Shown in pieces: positions 18,202 through 26,643 of a DNA stretch of 34,138 bases. Each line of letters begins with the position of its first letter. The first letter of the stretch is position 1. Both the position numbers and the translations under genes were made by a program. The DNA comes from Schumannella sp. Lineage in GTDB: Bacteria; Actinomycetota; Actinomycetes; Actinomycetales; Microbacteriaceae. The notes below the pieces were generated by a model. The model saw only the letters and a list, made by a program, of their open reading frames with translations. It searched no databases and was not told where the DNA came from. The DNA is taken from assembly GCA_025463555.1 (NCBI GenBank), contig JAODAS010000278.1, positions 1-34,138 on the forward strand, given 5' to 3'.

Positions 18202-20733
18202 TTAGAACGCGAAGATCGACGCGGGCGCCACGTCGACTAACGCGGCAGCATTGTGGGCGGCGGCGGTTGTGCTGTTGACCGCGCGAGTGACCGTCGCAAC
18301 CTGCCCGTTACCTGTCGCGTACCCGGACATGGTCGAACCGAGCTCGACTTGCGCATCCTGGAACTGGATGAGGTTCCCCGATGTCGCGGCTGACCCATTA
18401 GAAACGAGGAAGGCCACCGCACCGGCCGCGGTCGTCGTGAATGTGACCGAGATGCGAGTGGTGGTGTTAGCCGGGACAATCGTCGACTGCGCCGAGCCGC
18501 CCGTCACGCCGGCCCCACTGACGCCGACAGTGATCGACGTGGGGTTGGCGACGACGGTGGCCGAGAACGTGTACGTGGTCGACGGAAGGAGTTTCCCGCC
18601 GCCGATCGTCATCGACTCGAGCGTGATGAACGCGGCCCCTGCGGCCACCGAAGCGTTGACCTGCAACTGGGTGTCAGCCCCCGGTTGCAGAACCAGTGTG
18701 CCGTTCGTGCCGGTGTACCCCGTCAAGCTGGTCCGACCGGAAGGGTTCGTGAGCAGATTCAACGGCACGACCGCTGTGCACGCGGTGACTGTCACCTGCT
18801 CCGAATCAACCTGCAGCGTGTACGGCGTCTGCGATGTCGACAGCAGCGTTCCATCCGCTGACCCAACCCACAGGGTCGATGATGATGCCGTGACCGCACC
18901 AGCCAGCGACAGGCTGGTCCCAGCGGAGAAACGGTCGGAGTCGAAGATCGCCGGCGGCGGGAGCACTGGCGCCAAGTACAGGGTGAACGATTCCGTTGCC
19001 GACGCGCCAGGTGCGTGCCGTTCCGACGCGCCGAGAAACCACCCATCCCACGTGGGGAAGCCGAGCTGCGTCGGCGGCAGGTTCGTGATACGGATCCGGT
19101 CGCCGGGGACAAGCCCCAGCAGATCCGCTGACCGGTCCGTGGGGGTCAGTAACGCGTCGATCGTGATCGACACGGCACGGAGAGCCACGTTCTTCCCGCG
19201 GAGCAGACGGTCCTGGGCATACATCAGCACGTCGGTCGCCGAAGCCAGCGTGACCGTCTCGGACGCCGACGCTGTCCCCACACGGGCGGCGAGGGTCGGG
19301 TCCGTGGCTGTAGCCGACTTGCTGGGGCTCGTGGCGGTCACAGTCGCGACCATGTTCGTCACGTCGTGCACGAACTGCGGCATCCCCTGAAGCTCGGTCT
19401 GCGCGTCGAATGACGCTTTCACCGTCGTCGGGCGTGTGCGAGCCCGGAAGTTCGTCACCGTGGACGGAGAGGTGAGAGTGCCGGTTGTGGTGTTGTAAAT
19501 GTGGCCCTGCTCGGTTCGGACAAGGTCAAGGATCGCCGCGAGCACGTTACTGCCACCGGTGCTTTGCGTGGCGTGCGCGACCGGTGCAAGGTTCGCGTCG
19601 ACCGTCCCCGATTTCATTGAGGGGACACAGGACACCAGGGCCGCCCACCGGTTCGCGCCCGACGTCAGCCCCGCCCACTCTTCGTGGACGAGTGTTTTCG
19701 TGTGCGACAGGTGCGCGATGCTCGTCTGGTAGGTGCCGAGGCCACCCGAGTTGGGGGTGAAGTAGACGAGCACACTGTCGACGGTGACGGTCGGTGAGTT
19801 GTACGACGGATAGAAGCTGGTGGTCGTCTGGCGCAAAACGCCGTCGACATACAGCGCGACGAACATGTTGGTGCTGTCATACGTGATCACCAGGGACACG
19901 TACATCGCAGACGTTGACGCGGGCAGGGTGAACGCCGCACCAGTGGTGCTCTGGAACACGACCTGCGCGGACCACTTGTTGAGAGTCACCGAAAACTGCG
20001 CAGAGCTCAACGCCACATTCAAGGACAGATAACTGGATGCACCCGGCGTGTACCAAAAGCCCCACGCACCGAGCGTGGAGGCCGGATAGGTGACCTGCGG
20101 GCCCCTGCCTGACCCGAGCGAATACCCGATCGTCTGAGACAGGTTCGTTGACGCGACGCTCAGCTGGTTGTCCCCAGTCGGAGCGGTTGCCGGCGCACCA
20201 AACGTCAGAACCATCGACCCGTCCATCGGGTCCGGAAGATATGACAGCGCCGGCCCGTTATTGCCCGACGTTTCTAGTGCCTGCGCAGACCCTGCCGGAT
20301 CCGTGAACGGCCAGAAGAAATACGGCTGCGCACCTATCGCGATAGCCGCCGCAAGATTCAACATCCCAGTACGACCGGCAGTGTACGTGCTGTCACCGAC
20401 CGTGATCGTGACACGCCCCCACTGATCCTCCGAGGACGCGAGCCCGATCGCGGACACCACACCCTCAACAAGCCGGCCGCCGAGATTCCAGCAAACACCG
20501 GTGCCCTCCGTCAGGGGGGTCACCAGTGGCGTGTTCGGGTTCCCCGGGGTGAACCGGCCATCCTGGTTCTCAAGCGTGAACGAGAACTGGCCAGGGTTCG
20601 GGTCGCGGAACTCGTCCTGACGCCCGTACGTGTACGCCACGCCCTCCGGGCCGCGAACGTACTGGCTGACGTCGACATACGCACCGCCGGCGCCGATCGC
20701 GAGCGCTACCTGCTGCGGGGTGATGGCGGGCAT
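18202..20733 (-). CDS. Large minor tail protein with LamG-like and CBM-like domains
   Basis: 843 aa. The N-terminus (AYVDVSQYVRGPEGVAYTYGRQDEF region, about 20-120) matches tail-hub minor proteins of Microbacteriaceae phages. Residues about 140-360 are strand-rich like a concanavalin/LamG domain. Residues 600-670 and 810-843 form one small beta domain (ASSSTLWVGSADG, YTLQVDSEQVTVTA and QVATVTRAVNSTTAAAHNA) split by an inserted 120-residue CBM-like jelly roll (LLTNPSGRTSLTGY, TYTFSATVVAN, QFQDAQVELG). It probably binds the host surface glycan. Stop is 15 bp from the next gene. Confidence 0.75.
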   Translation of the reverse strand: MPAITPQQVALAIGAGGAYVDVSQYVRGPEGVAYTYGRQDEFRDPNPGQFSFTLENQDGRFTPGNPNTPLVTPLTEGTGVCWNLGGRLVEGVVSAIGLASSEDQWGRVTITVGDSTYTAGRTGMLNLAAAIAIGAQPYFFWPFTDPAGSAQALETSGNNGPALSYLPDPMDGSMVLTFGAPATAPTGDNQLSVASTNLSQTIGYSLGSGRGPQVTYPASTLGAWGFWYTPGASSYLSLNVALSSAQFSVTLNKWSAQVVFQSTTGAAFTLPASTSAMYVSLVITYDSTNMFVALYVDGVLRQTTTSFYPSYNSPTVTVDSVLVYFTPNSGGLGTYQTSIAHLSHTKTLVHEEWAGLTSGANRWAALVSCVPSMKSGTVDANLAPVAHATQSTGGSNVLAAILDLVRTEQGHIYNTTTGTLTSPSTVTNFRARTRPTTVKASFDAQTELQGMPQFVHDVTNMVATVTATSPSKSATATDPTLAARVGTASASETVTLASATDVLMYAQDRLLRGKNVALRAVSITIDALLTPTDRSADLLGLVPGDRIRITNLPPTQLGFPTWDGWFLGASERHAPGASATESFTLYLAPVLPPPAIFDSDRFSAGTSLSLAGAVTASSSTLWVGSADGTLLSTSQTPYTLQVDSEQVTVTACTAVVPLNLLTNPSGRTSLTGYTGTNGTLVLQPGADTQLQVNASVAAGAAFITLESMTIGGGKLLPSTTYTFSATVVANPTSITVGVSGAGVTGGSAQSTIVPANTTTRISVTFTTTAAGAVAFLVSNGSAATSGNLIQFQDAQVELGSTMSGYATGNGQVATVTRAVNSTTAAAHNAAALVDVAPASIFAF

Positions 20734-20734
20734 C

Positions 20735-22483
20735 TCACACTCCTAGAGCTGTCCTGAGTTCTTGCCGGTTCACTCCGCCGGAACGGATGGCGTTGATGAT
20801 CGCGTCGGTGACGGTCTTTGCGAGGAACTGCTCATTGCCCACAGCGCCCGCCTGCACGGTCACCTGGACGGTCAGCCCACCGCCACCGCCGACACCGAAG
20901 TTCCCGCCGGCGTTCAGCGGCACGACCGCCTCGGGGCCGGACTCACCGATCATCGCCACGGTCGGGGAGTTGACGATGGCACCGAGCGCGAGCTTCGGGA
21001 TATGCGGAATCTTGCCGATCTTGATGCCGACAGTCGCCGCGATGCCCGTCATCCCGTTGATGCCGTCGATGACCCCGTTCACGAGGCGGATGATCGTGTT
21101 GAAGTAGCCCTTCACGAAACCGACGACGACGTTGAATGCGCCCGACACGATGTTCCCGAGGGTGCTCCAAATTCCGGACCAGATGCCGGAGATTGTCGCG
21201 CCGGCGCTCTTGAAGAACCCGATGATGTTCGACCACACGCTCGAGAAGAACTTCACGATCCCGGACCAGTTTTCGACGATCCACTGGATCACCAAACCGA
21301 GCGGCCCGATCAGAAACGACAGCAGAAGGCCCCAGTTCGCGGACACCCACGCGAGCACGTTCTTCACCGCGTCGGTCACGAAACCGACGATCGCATTCCA
21401 CACGACGCCGGCCACTGTGACGATGTTGTTCCACGCGTCCGTAAGGAACGACATGAAATTTGACCAGATCTCCTGCCCGAGTTTCGTCTGGGTGAAGAAC
21501 CAGATCAGCCCGGCAACCAACGCGACGATGAGCACGATGATCAGCACGATCGGGTTCGCCAGCATCGCCAGGTTGAACCCGGTCTGCGCAACCGTCCCCG
21601 CCTCCGTCGCAGCTGTCTGCGCCAACTGTGCAGCCTTCACCGCGCCCGAGATCGCCTTGAATATCTCCATGGCCGCGGCGGCGCCCATCATGATCGGCCC
21701 GATCGCGGTGAGGGCTGGGCCGATCTGGTTGGCCATGTCGGCCGCCCAGTCGCCCATCTTCGTCTTGATCGCGTTGACCTTGCCGGAGAAGTTGTCGACC
21801 GAAGCTGACGCCTGACCAGAAACCTTGCCGGCGAGCTGCTCGAGCGCCTTCTGCGCCTCGACCGTCTTGTCCTTGCCTGTGCCCATGACGACGCCGTACG
21901 CCGCCAGGGTCTTCGCACCCTTGCCGGAGGTGACCTTCACGACGAGATCTGCAGCGTCCGCCAGGGAGATATGCTTCGCCGCCGCCAGATCGGACACCAG
22001 AGCCATGTCCTTGATGGCTTTGTTCGGGTCGCCGAACGCGGTCGTCATCTTCCGCAACGCCGTCTGAGTGTCGTCGTCGGAATGGCCGAGGTCCTGCTGG
22101 GCCGCGATGACCTTCTCGATCTGCCCCCGGTGCTCCTCGTACGAGCTGCCCGCAGTCTTTAGTGCCTGCGAAAGCTGGTCGGTGGCTTGCTTGTTCGCGG
22201 AGCCCATCGTCTGCATTGCCACACCAAGACCTGTGACAACCCCGCCGCCGATGCCGAGCGTGGCCGACAGCTTCCCGGACCGCTCACCAACCGTGGCCAT
22301 CCCCTCACCGGCCATGCTCAGGATCTCACCGAACTCACCGCCAAGCTTCGACCCGAGGGACGCGAACGCCCCCCCGATCTTGCCCGTCGCTTTCTCGGCG
22401 ACCTCCTGCGTCTTCGTCATCGTCGATGACGCTGACCGGTCCTCACCGAACAGTACGAAAGAGAGGTTCTTCTGCAACGCCAC
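20735..22483 (-). CDS. Tape measure protein
   Basis: 582 aa from GTG at 22483 with GGAGGGG upstream. Helical, Ala/Gly-rich N-terminal half, several hydrophobic segments in the middle (PIVLIIVLIVALVAGLIWFF, LLLSFLIGPLGLVIQWIV) and repeated W-rich segments, then the usual C-terminal motif PTVAMIGESGPEAVVPL. It sets tail length; at about 1.5 angstrom per residue the tail would be near 87 nm. It follows the frameshifted chaperone genes, as always. Confidence 0.92.
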   Translation of the reverse strand: MALQKNLSFVLFGEDRSASSTMTKTQEVAEKATGKIGGAFASLGSKLGGEFGEILSMAGEGMATVGERSGKLSATLGIGGGVVTGLGVAMQTMGSANKQATDQLSQALKTAGSSYEEHRGQIEKVIAAQQDLGHSDDDTQTALRKMTTAFGDPNKAIKDMALVSDLAAAKHISLADAADLVVKVTSGKGAKTLAAYGVVMGTGKDKTVEAQKALEQLAGKVSGQASASVDNFSGKVNAIKTKMGDWAADMANQIGPALTAIGPIMMGAAAAMEIFKAISGAVKAAQLAQTAATEAGTVAQTGFNLAMLANPIVLIIVLIVALVAGLIWFFTQTKLGQEIWSNFMSFLTDAWNNIVTVAGVVWNAIVGFVTDAVKNVLAWVSANWGLLLSFLIGPLGLVIQWIVENWSGIVKFFSSVWSNIIGFFKSAGATISGIWSGIWSTLGNIVSGAFNVVVGFVKGYFNTIIRLVNGVIDGINGMTGIAATVGIKIGKIPHIPKLALGAIVNSPTVAMIGESGPEAVVPLNAGGNFGVGGGGGLTVQVTVQAGAVGNEQFLAKTVTDAIINAIRSGGVNRQELRTALGV

Positions 22484-22486
22484 GAG

Positions 22487-22932
22487 TCACCCCTCCTGTG
22501 CTTTCTTCATCTGCTCGTTCGAGCGGTCGACGTATTTGCAGAGGAGATCGAAGTCGCGCCATGACAGCGCATCAACATCGGAAGGGGTCAGATGGCAGAG
22601 CTCGGCGAGGGCTCCGAGGTACTGGTTTCGTCGATCCCAGTCGCCGCCTGTGTAGGGTCCGGCTCGTCATCCAACCGCAACTCGGCGACGTTGAAGTCGA
22701 TGGTGGAAATGTGGACCTGCTGGCCGAGCTTGAACCGTTGGAACCAGATCAACGCCTGCAAGGCGTGCGGGTCCATCTGCTCGAGGCCGGAGAAGAACGC
22801 CTTCACGGTGAGCCCGTTGACGCCGCCGGTTGCGTTCTTCACGATGATCGCGTCGGAGACGGTGAACTTGTTCTCGTCGAAAATGCCGAGGTCTTCCTCG
22901 CCGATGAACACGTGGTGCACAGATGATGCCAC
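22487..22932 (-). CDS. Tail assembly chaperone, long form (G-T) by -1 frameshift
   Basis: The -1 frame is blocked upstream by TGA (in GATGAC) and then open for 57 codons to TGA at 22487. Its translation is plainly a protein domain: GDWDRRNQYLGALAELCHLT and DALSWRDFDLLCKYVDRSNE. There is no start codon suited to independent translation. Slippage must occur in the short window CGAGCCGGACCCTACACAGG; GGACCCT at 22654-22660 is the best candidate heptamer. The fusion would be 148 aa, and its end is 3 nt from the tape-measure GTG. Confidence 0.8.
22588..22932 (-). CDS. Tail assembly chaperone, short form (G)
   Basis: 114 aa, ATG at 22932. Acidic C-terminus and a compact N-terminal half (HHVFIGEEDLGIFDENKFTVSD, ALIWFQRFKLGQQV), located between tail tube and tape measure genes. 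This is the position and size of lambda G-like chaperones. It ends at TGA 22588; a fraction of ribosomes is expected to shift near codon 92 to make the long form. Confidence 0.8.
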   Translation of the reverse strand: MASSVHHVFIGEEDLGIFDENKFTVSDAIIVKNATGGVNGLTVKAFFSGLEQMDPHALQALIWFQRFKLGQQVHISTIDFNVAELRLDDEPDPTQAATGIDETSTSEPSPSSAI

Positions 22933-22943
22933 TGGGTGCCTTC

Positions 22944-23519
22944 CTATTTGAAGCCCGCGTCGCGGGCGATCGTGTCAAGCGCGTCTTCCATGCGCTTCTC
23001 AGCGGCCGCAGCTGATGCTTGCGCGGCAGGGAAGAAGAACGGGCGGGTGGGTTGCTCACCAACACGCGTCGGCGGTTTCCCGCTGTCGTAAACGGGGTGG
23101 CGGAGCGCACGCCCCACACCCACACCGGACTTCTTCATGGCCTTGTAGATGCTGCGGTTGACCGCAACCTTCCGACCGTTGACGACCTTGAAGCCGCCGT
23201 TCTGGTTGATGACCGCGGCGCTGAACGTGGTCTTGTTGCCGAGCTCGAGCGCACGCGCATGCGGCGCCTTCTTCGCATCCACGACGAGGGCCACTTTCGC
23301 GCGAGTGGTCGAGAACGTCGTCTGCACCTTCACCGCACTGGGGATACGCGATGACCACGACGCGTTCGCGCGTGCCTTCGACTGCACCTCATCGGCAGAC
23401 TCGGTGAGAGCCTGGCGCGTCCTCTTACGGGTGGCCGCAGCGAACTTCTTCTCCGTGTCCTTCAGCTGCCGTGAGAACTGGGTCAGGTCGACGTGGACGT
23501 CGATCCCGGCAGCCATCAC
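22944..23519 (-). CDS. HK97 gp10-like neck/tail-completion protein
   Basis: 191 aa, two adjacent ATGs (23519/23516), overlapping the tail-tube stop by 4 bp. Basic helical N-terminal half (QLKDTEKKFAAATRKRTRQAL, AARANASW-type), then VALVVDAKKAPHARALELG and PTRPFFFPAAQASAAAAEKRM near the end, the HK97-gp10 pattern. It links head connector and tail. Its position after the major tail protein, not before, is slightly unusual. Confidence 0.75.
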   Translation of the reverse strand: MMAAGIDVHVDLTQFSRQLKDTEKKFAAATRKRTRQALTESADEVQSKARANASWSSRIPSAVKVQTTFSTTRAKVALVVDAKKAPHARALELGNKTTFSAAVINQNGGFKVVNGRKVAVNRSIYKAMKKSGVGVGRALRHPVYDSGKPPTRVGEQPTRPFFFPAAQASAAAAEKRMEDALDTIARDAGFK

Positions 23520-24778
23520 ACAGCCGCGTCGGTGGACGTGTACACGGCCTGCAGGGCACCGTTCGCGCCGTCGTCGAGGATCTCGAACGCGAGCTTCTGG
23601 ATGATGATGTCCGGGCCGGACACGTTCGGGGATGCACCATCGTTCTGGAAACCGACCGGGCAGTAGAACTGCAGCACAGCCCCGCTGACGTCGGTGAACG
23701 TGATCTGAAGGGTGAGGGCAGCATCGGCCGCGTACACGTCGTACAGGTAGCGGCTGTTGAACTCAAGTTCGACTGTGGCCGTGTAGGAGCGCCAGTTGTT
23801 CTCGATCTGCTCAGATCGAACCTGTGACCCCATGCCCCAACGGTCGACCTTCAGCGGGTTCGTGCCCTTCAGCGCGACCGAGCGGACGTTCGCCGCGGCA
23901 GCCCCGCCCGTGTTGGTCCACACGCCCGACACGACAGTGGTCGACCCGCCAACGACCAGGGTGCCCTCCGAGAAGTTGAACAGGCCCGCCCCTGACGCGT
24001 ACGCAGCTGTCTGCATCGCCGTGACCGCACCATAGTTCGCACCAGTCGCCGAGGCGACGCTCACACCGGCGGCGTGGGCGAACTTCAACCCGGCAGCGAC
24101 CGGGATCGTGAACGGGCCCGCGCCGGTCGGGGTGCCCGTCAGCACGACCTCACGGACCAGCCCGGAATCGATCGCCACATACGTGCCTGCAGGGATCGTC
24201 GCCGCTGACGTGAACGACGTCGCGCCGGCGGTCGTAGCCGCGGAGACTGTGGTCGGTGCGAACGAGTTCGCCGGGGTAGCCTCGTCGAGGGCGTCGATGG
24301 AGAGCTTCAGCTTCACCTCGGCGTTCTGCTGGGCGGAAATCTCCCAGTCGACGACCTTGCACCCCGGGTAGGTGAACGCTTCGGGAGCGAGCACACCGGA
24401 CGTGTCAGGCTTCACGATCTGAGTTGTGAACGCCTTGCCCTGCAGTGAGCCGACGTTGTGCACCTGACGGAACAAGCCGCCACCGAGCGACGTCGGCGTG
24501 GTCGAGAACGACCCGAGCATGTGCTGCAAGAACAGCCCGAACCCGTTCGTCGCGATGTCGAAGCTGACATCACCGCCAGCCTCACGCCCAACGACCTGGC
24601 GGCGCGCCCCACGCTTGACCAGACCGCCACCGCGAAGACCCGCCCCCTGGACGGTGTGCTTCTTCGACGACAGGGTCTCCGAGTCGAACTCCGCGAACCG
24701 AGTCACCGCAACGGGAACACCCGGTGTGGTCTCAGTTGCGATGCCGAACGTTGCCGAAAGTCCAGAGCCGACGGCCAT
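23516..24778 (-). CDS. Major tail (tube) protein with inserted Ig-like domain
   Basis: 420 aa, ATG at 24778 overlapping the upstream stop by one base. The N-terminal FGIATETTPGVPVAVTRF motif is typical of actinophage tail-tube proteins. Around residues 185-260 there is an inserted beta domain (AATTAGATSFTSAATIPAGTY, VREVVLTG, AGLKFAHAAGVSVASA), similar in pattern to the split domain at the C-terminus of the minor tail protein. The tube fold resumes at GTNPLKVDRWG and ends with ILDDGANGALQ. Polymerises around the tape measure. Confidence 0.82.
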   Translation of the reverse strand: MAVGSGLSATFGIATETTPGVPVAVTRFAEFDSETLSSKKHTVQGAGLRGGGLVKRGARRQVVGREAGGDVSFDIATNGFGLFLQHMLGSFSTTPTSLGGGLFRQVHNVGSLQGKAFTTQIVKPDTSGVLAPEAFTYPGCKVVDWEISAQQNAEVKLKLSIDALDEATPANSFAPTTVSAATTAGATSFTSAATIPAGTYVAIDSGLVREVVLTGTPTGAGPFTIPVAAGLKFAHAAGVSVASATGANYGAVTAMQTAAYASGAGLFNFSEGTLVVGGSTTVVSGVWTNTGGAAAANVRSVALKGTNPLKVDRWGMGSQVRSEQIENNWRSYTATVELEFNSRYLYDVYAADAALTLQITFTDVSGAVLQFYCPVGFQNDGASPNVSGPDIIIQKLAFEILDDGANGALQAVYTSTDAAV

Positions 24779-25050
24779 TAGATGCTCCCCTCAGTGGTGG
24801 CCGGTGCGGCCTGATCTGTGGCCGGGTCGGCCGTGGTGGATGATTCAGGCGCCGCGACCACCGCGGCCGGCTTGCGCCTCGGTGTCTTGACCGGCTTGGC
24901 CTGGGGTGCGTCGACCGCCGTGAAGAAAGGGTTCTCCGCCAGAGCCGCCGCCGTCTCGACGTTGACATCGAACACGTCACCGTCAGCGACGCGGATGTCC
25001 AGCGCGGGCATGTCGACCGGGAACCCGGCGACGTTCTTGAAACTGGGCAT
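24778..25050 (-). CDS. Small tail-region protein with Ala/Pro-rich tail
   Basis: 90 aa from ATG at 25050; the 163-aa ORF start is inside the upstream gene. The N-terminal half (FPVDMPALDIRVADGDVFDVN) looks like a small beta domain; the C-terminal half is a disordered Ala/Pro/Thr tail. It lies directly before the tail-tube gene. It may be a minor head or tail decoration or assembly factor. Confidence 0.65.
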   Translation of the reverse strand: MPSFKNVAGFPVDMPALDIRVADGDVFDVNVETAAALAENPFFTAVDAPQAKPVKTPRRKPAAVVAAPESSTTADPATDQAAPATTEGSI

Positions 25051-25057
25051 GATGCTC

Positions 25058-25567
25058 CTAGGGGGTGTATTTGTTCTGGGCGTGAATGTCGAATGTGATC
25101 CAGGCAATTCGGAGCGCGCCAGCCCCGCCCGCATCCTGCTCGTCGCGAGTCTGGATGAGGCTGATATTCGACACGTACGCATACCTGCCACCGTGGAGCG
25201 CGCCACCCAGCGTCGGGTCGGCGGCCAGCCAATGGGCGACGACGTCGAACAGGGCGATCGCCGCGTCACGGGCGGGTTTCTGCTGCGGTCCCGGCCGCGA
25301 CGTGCTGATGTAGCACGGGATCACATAGTCTTCATCGCGGCTGCCGGCGCCGAGGGTCAACGGGATCTGTGACCCGTTGTTCGCTTGCGCGTTATCCGGG
25401 TCCGTGCGGCCGATGAACACCATCGATTCGGACTGGCTGATGGGGAAGTTGTCAACGAGGACCGCGTCAGTGATGGCCGCGGTGAGATCCGTGGCGAGCG
25501 TCGTGGTCGTGGCGGGGTTGACGCCGGCGACGAGGTAGTCGATGGCCGCACCGAGTGAGGTACCCAT
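25058..25567 (-). CDS. Tail terminator / head-tail joining protein
   Basis: 169 aa, ATG at 25567 overlapping the connector stop by one base. Sequence such as YVIPCYISTSRPGPQQKPARDAAIALFDVVAHWLAADPTL and a C-terminal AWITFDIHAQNKY fits tail terminator (gpU/gp17-like) proteins of siphoviruses. Its place between the connector and tail tube supports that role. Confidence 0.65.
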   Translation of the reverse strand: MGTSLGAAIDYLVAGVNPATTTTLATDLTAAITDAVLVDNFPISQSESMVFIGRTDPDNAQANNGSQIPLTLGAGSRDEDYVIPCYISTSRPGPQQKPARDAAIALFDVVAHWLAADPTLGGALHGGRYAYVSNISLIQTRDEQDAGGAGALRIAWITFDIHAQNKYTP

Positions 25568-26412
25568 CAGGCGGCCGACGGTCCGCGCTCGTACGGCTTC
25601 AGCATTTCGATGACACGGTTCGGGACTGCATACCCCATGACCATGATCGCGCCGTCGTCGTCACCGCCCTGCGCCTGGAATGAAGCCCGTCCGGGCATCT
25701 GTCCGTTCTCCCACCAGTGGCGGATGAGCTCACCAGTCGCATCGGTGATGTCCTGCGGAAGCGGGTTGATGCCCTGCTTGTACGTGACGGCCACATTCCC
25801 GCGACCATCGGGAAACCAAGCCGTGAGCCCGTTCGCCCTGCGAGTGATCTTGTGCGTGTCCCGGTCCCACGTGTACCCGTACTGGGTGAAGTTGCCCGCG
25901 CTGAGGGGCTGCTCCGTGAGGGTGAAAACGGTGGTGCCAAGGTTCTCGGTGATAGTGGTTATCGACTGCACCCACCGGGGTGACAGCACGATCGTTTCCC
26001 GGTGGCCGTCGAAAAACTCCGTGCGCATCTGACCCAGAATCGGCCCGGTGATGTTCTGCACAACGTCGCTGGCTGACTGCATGAACCTCCGCAGCTTCGC
26101 TGTTCCTGTCGTATCAGACACGGAAATGTTGAGCTGGTCTTTCAGTTCGGAGAACGAAATCAGAGCGAGAGACGGAGAGACAACAGTGAACTGGTCAACG
26201 AAGACATCCACGACCGCACCGGACGCCGACCAGACCAGCAGGTACGTGCCAATCTGCGGGGTCGGTACTGTCGCGGTGTATGTCGGTGCGGCAGAAGTGA
26301 CCACAGCCGGGGTCGACACGGTGCCGTCTGGGGCTGTGACCGTCAGAACTACCGTCGCTGTCTGGGGGGCCGTGTAGGACGCCGCGTAGATGTCGCCCAG
26401 CCAGGTTGACAT
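25567..26412 (-). CDS. Head-tail connector protein (HK97 gp6-like) with N-terminal Ig-like domain
   Basis: 281 aa, ATG at 26412. Residues 1-85 form a beta-sandwich-like domain (TATVVLTVTAPDGTVSTPAVV, YLLVWSASGAVVD). From residue about 88 (SFSELKDQLNISVSDTTGTAKL) comes the helical gp6-like adaptor. The C-terminus (ELIRHWWENGQMPG) is also typical. It would sit below portal and seal the head opening. The Ig-like fusion is common in actinophages. Confidence 0.8.
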   Translation of the reverse strand: MSTWLGDIYAASYTAPQTATVVLTVTAPDGTVSTPAVVTSAAPTYTATVPTPQIGTYLLVWSASGAVVDVFVDQFTVVSPSLALISFSELKDQLNISVSDTTGTAKLRRFMQSASDVVQNITGPILGQMRTEFFDGHRETIVLSPRWVQSITTITENLGTTVFTLTEQPLSAGNFTQYGYTWDRDTHKITRRANGLTAWFPDGRGNVAVTYKQGINPLPQDITDATGELIRHWWENGQMPGRASFQAQGGDDDGAIMVMGYAVPNRVIEMLKPYERGPSAA

Positions 26413-26422
26413 CAGCAGCCCC

Positions 26423-26572
26423 CTACTTCTTGTCGAGGTCGGGGAGAGGTGAGAAGAGAGCCTCGCGGCCCTTCACGACGGGGTCCTTGTCCGCGACCAC
26501 GTCACCCTTCGCGACGAAATGGTCGACACCGTCACTGGACGTGTAGTGGAATGGCTGGTTCGCCTGCTGCAT
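26423..26572 (-). CDS. 49-aa protein between capsid and connector (below the ORF-track cutoff)
   Basis: ATG at 26572, stop TAG at 26423, 10 bp before the connector start. The sequence (NQPFHYTSSDGVDHFVAKGD and EALFSPLPDLDKK at the end) resembles the very small head proteins often encoded just after the major capsid gene in actinophages. Function unknown. Confidence 0.65.
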   Translation of the reverse strand: MQQANQPFHYTSSDGVDHFVAKGDVVADKDPVVKGREALFSPLPDLDKK

Positions 26573-26596
26573 GACCTACTCCTTGTCTGGGGGTGC

Positions 26597-26633
26597 TGAA
26601 GGGCGGACACCCGGGATGGGTGCCCGCCCTTCA
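26597..26633 (-). terminator. Strong hairpin after the major capsid gene
   Basis: TGAAGGGCGGACACCC pairs with GGGTGCCCGCCCTTCA with one mismatch, leaving a small loop. No T run follows on the minus strand. It begins about 10 bp after the capsid stop, so it may partly terminate or stabilise the capsid mRNA, giving more capsid than tail message. Confidence 0.65.
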
Positions 26634-26643
26634 AGCGGAACTG

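Noticed and set aside
18251-19390. 379-aa plus-strand ORF
   Set aside because: Fully antisense to the minor tail protein; Val/Thr/Pro-rich composition mirrors that gene.
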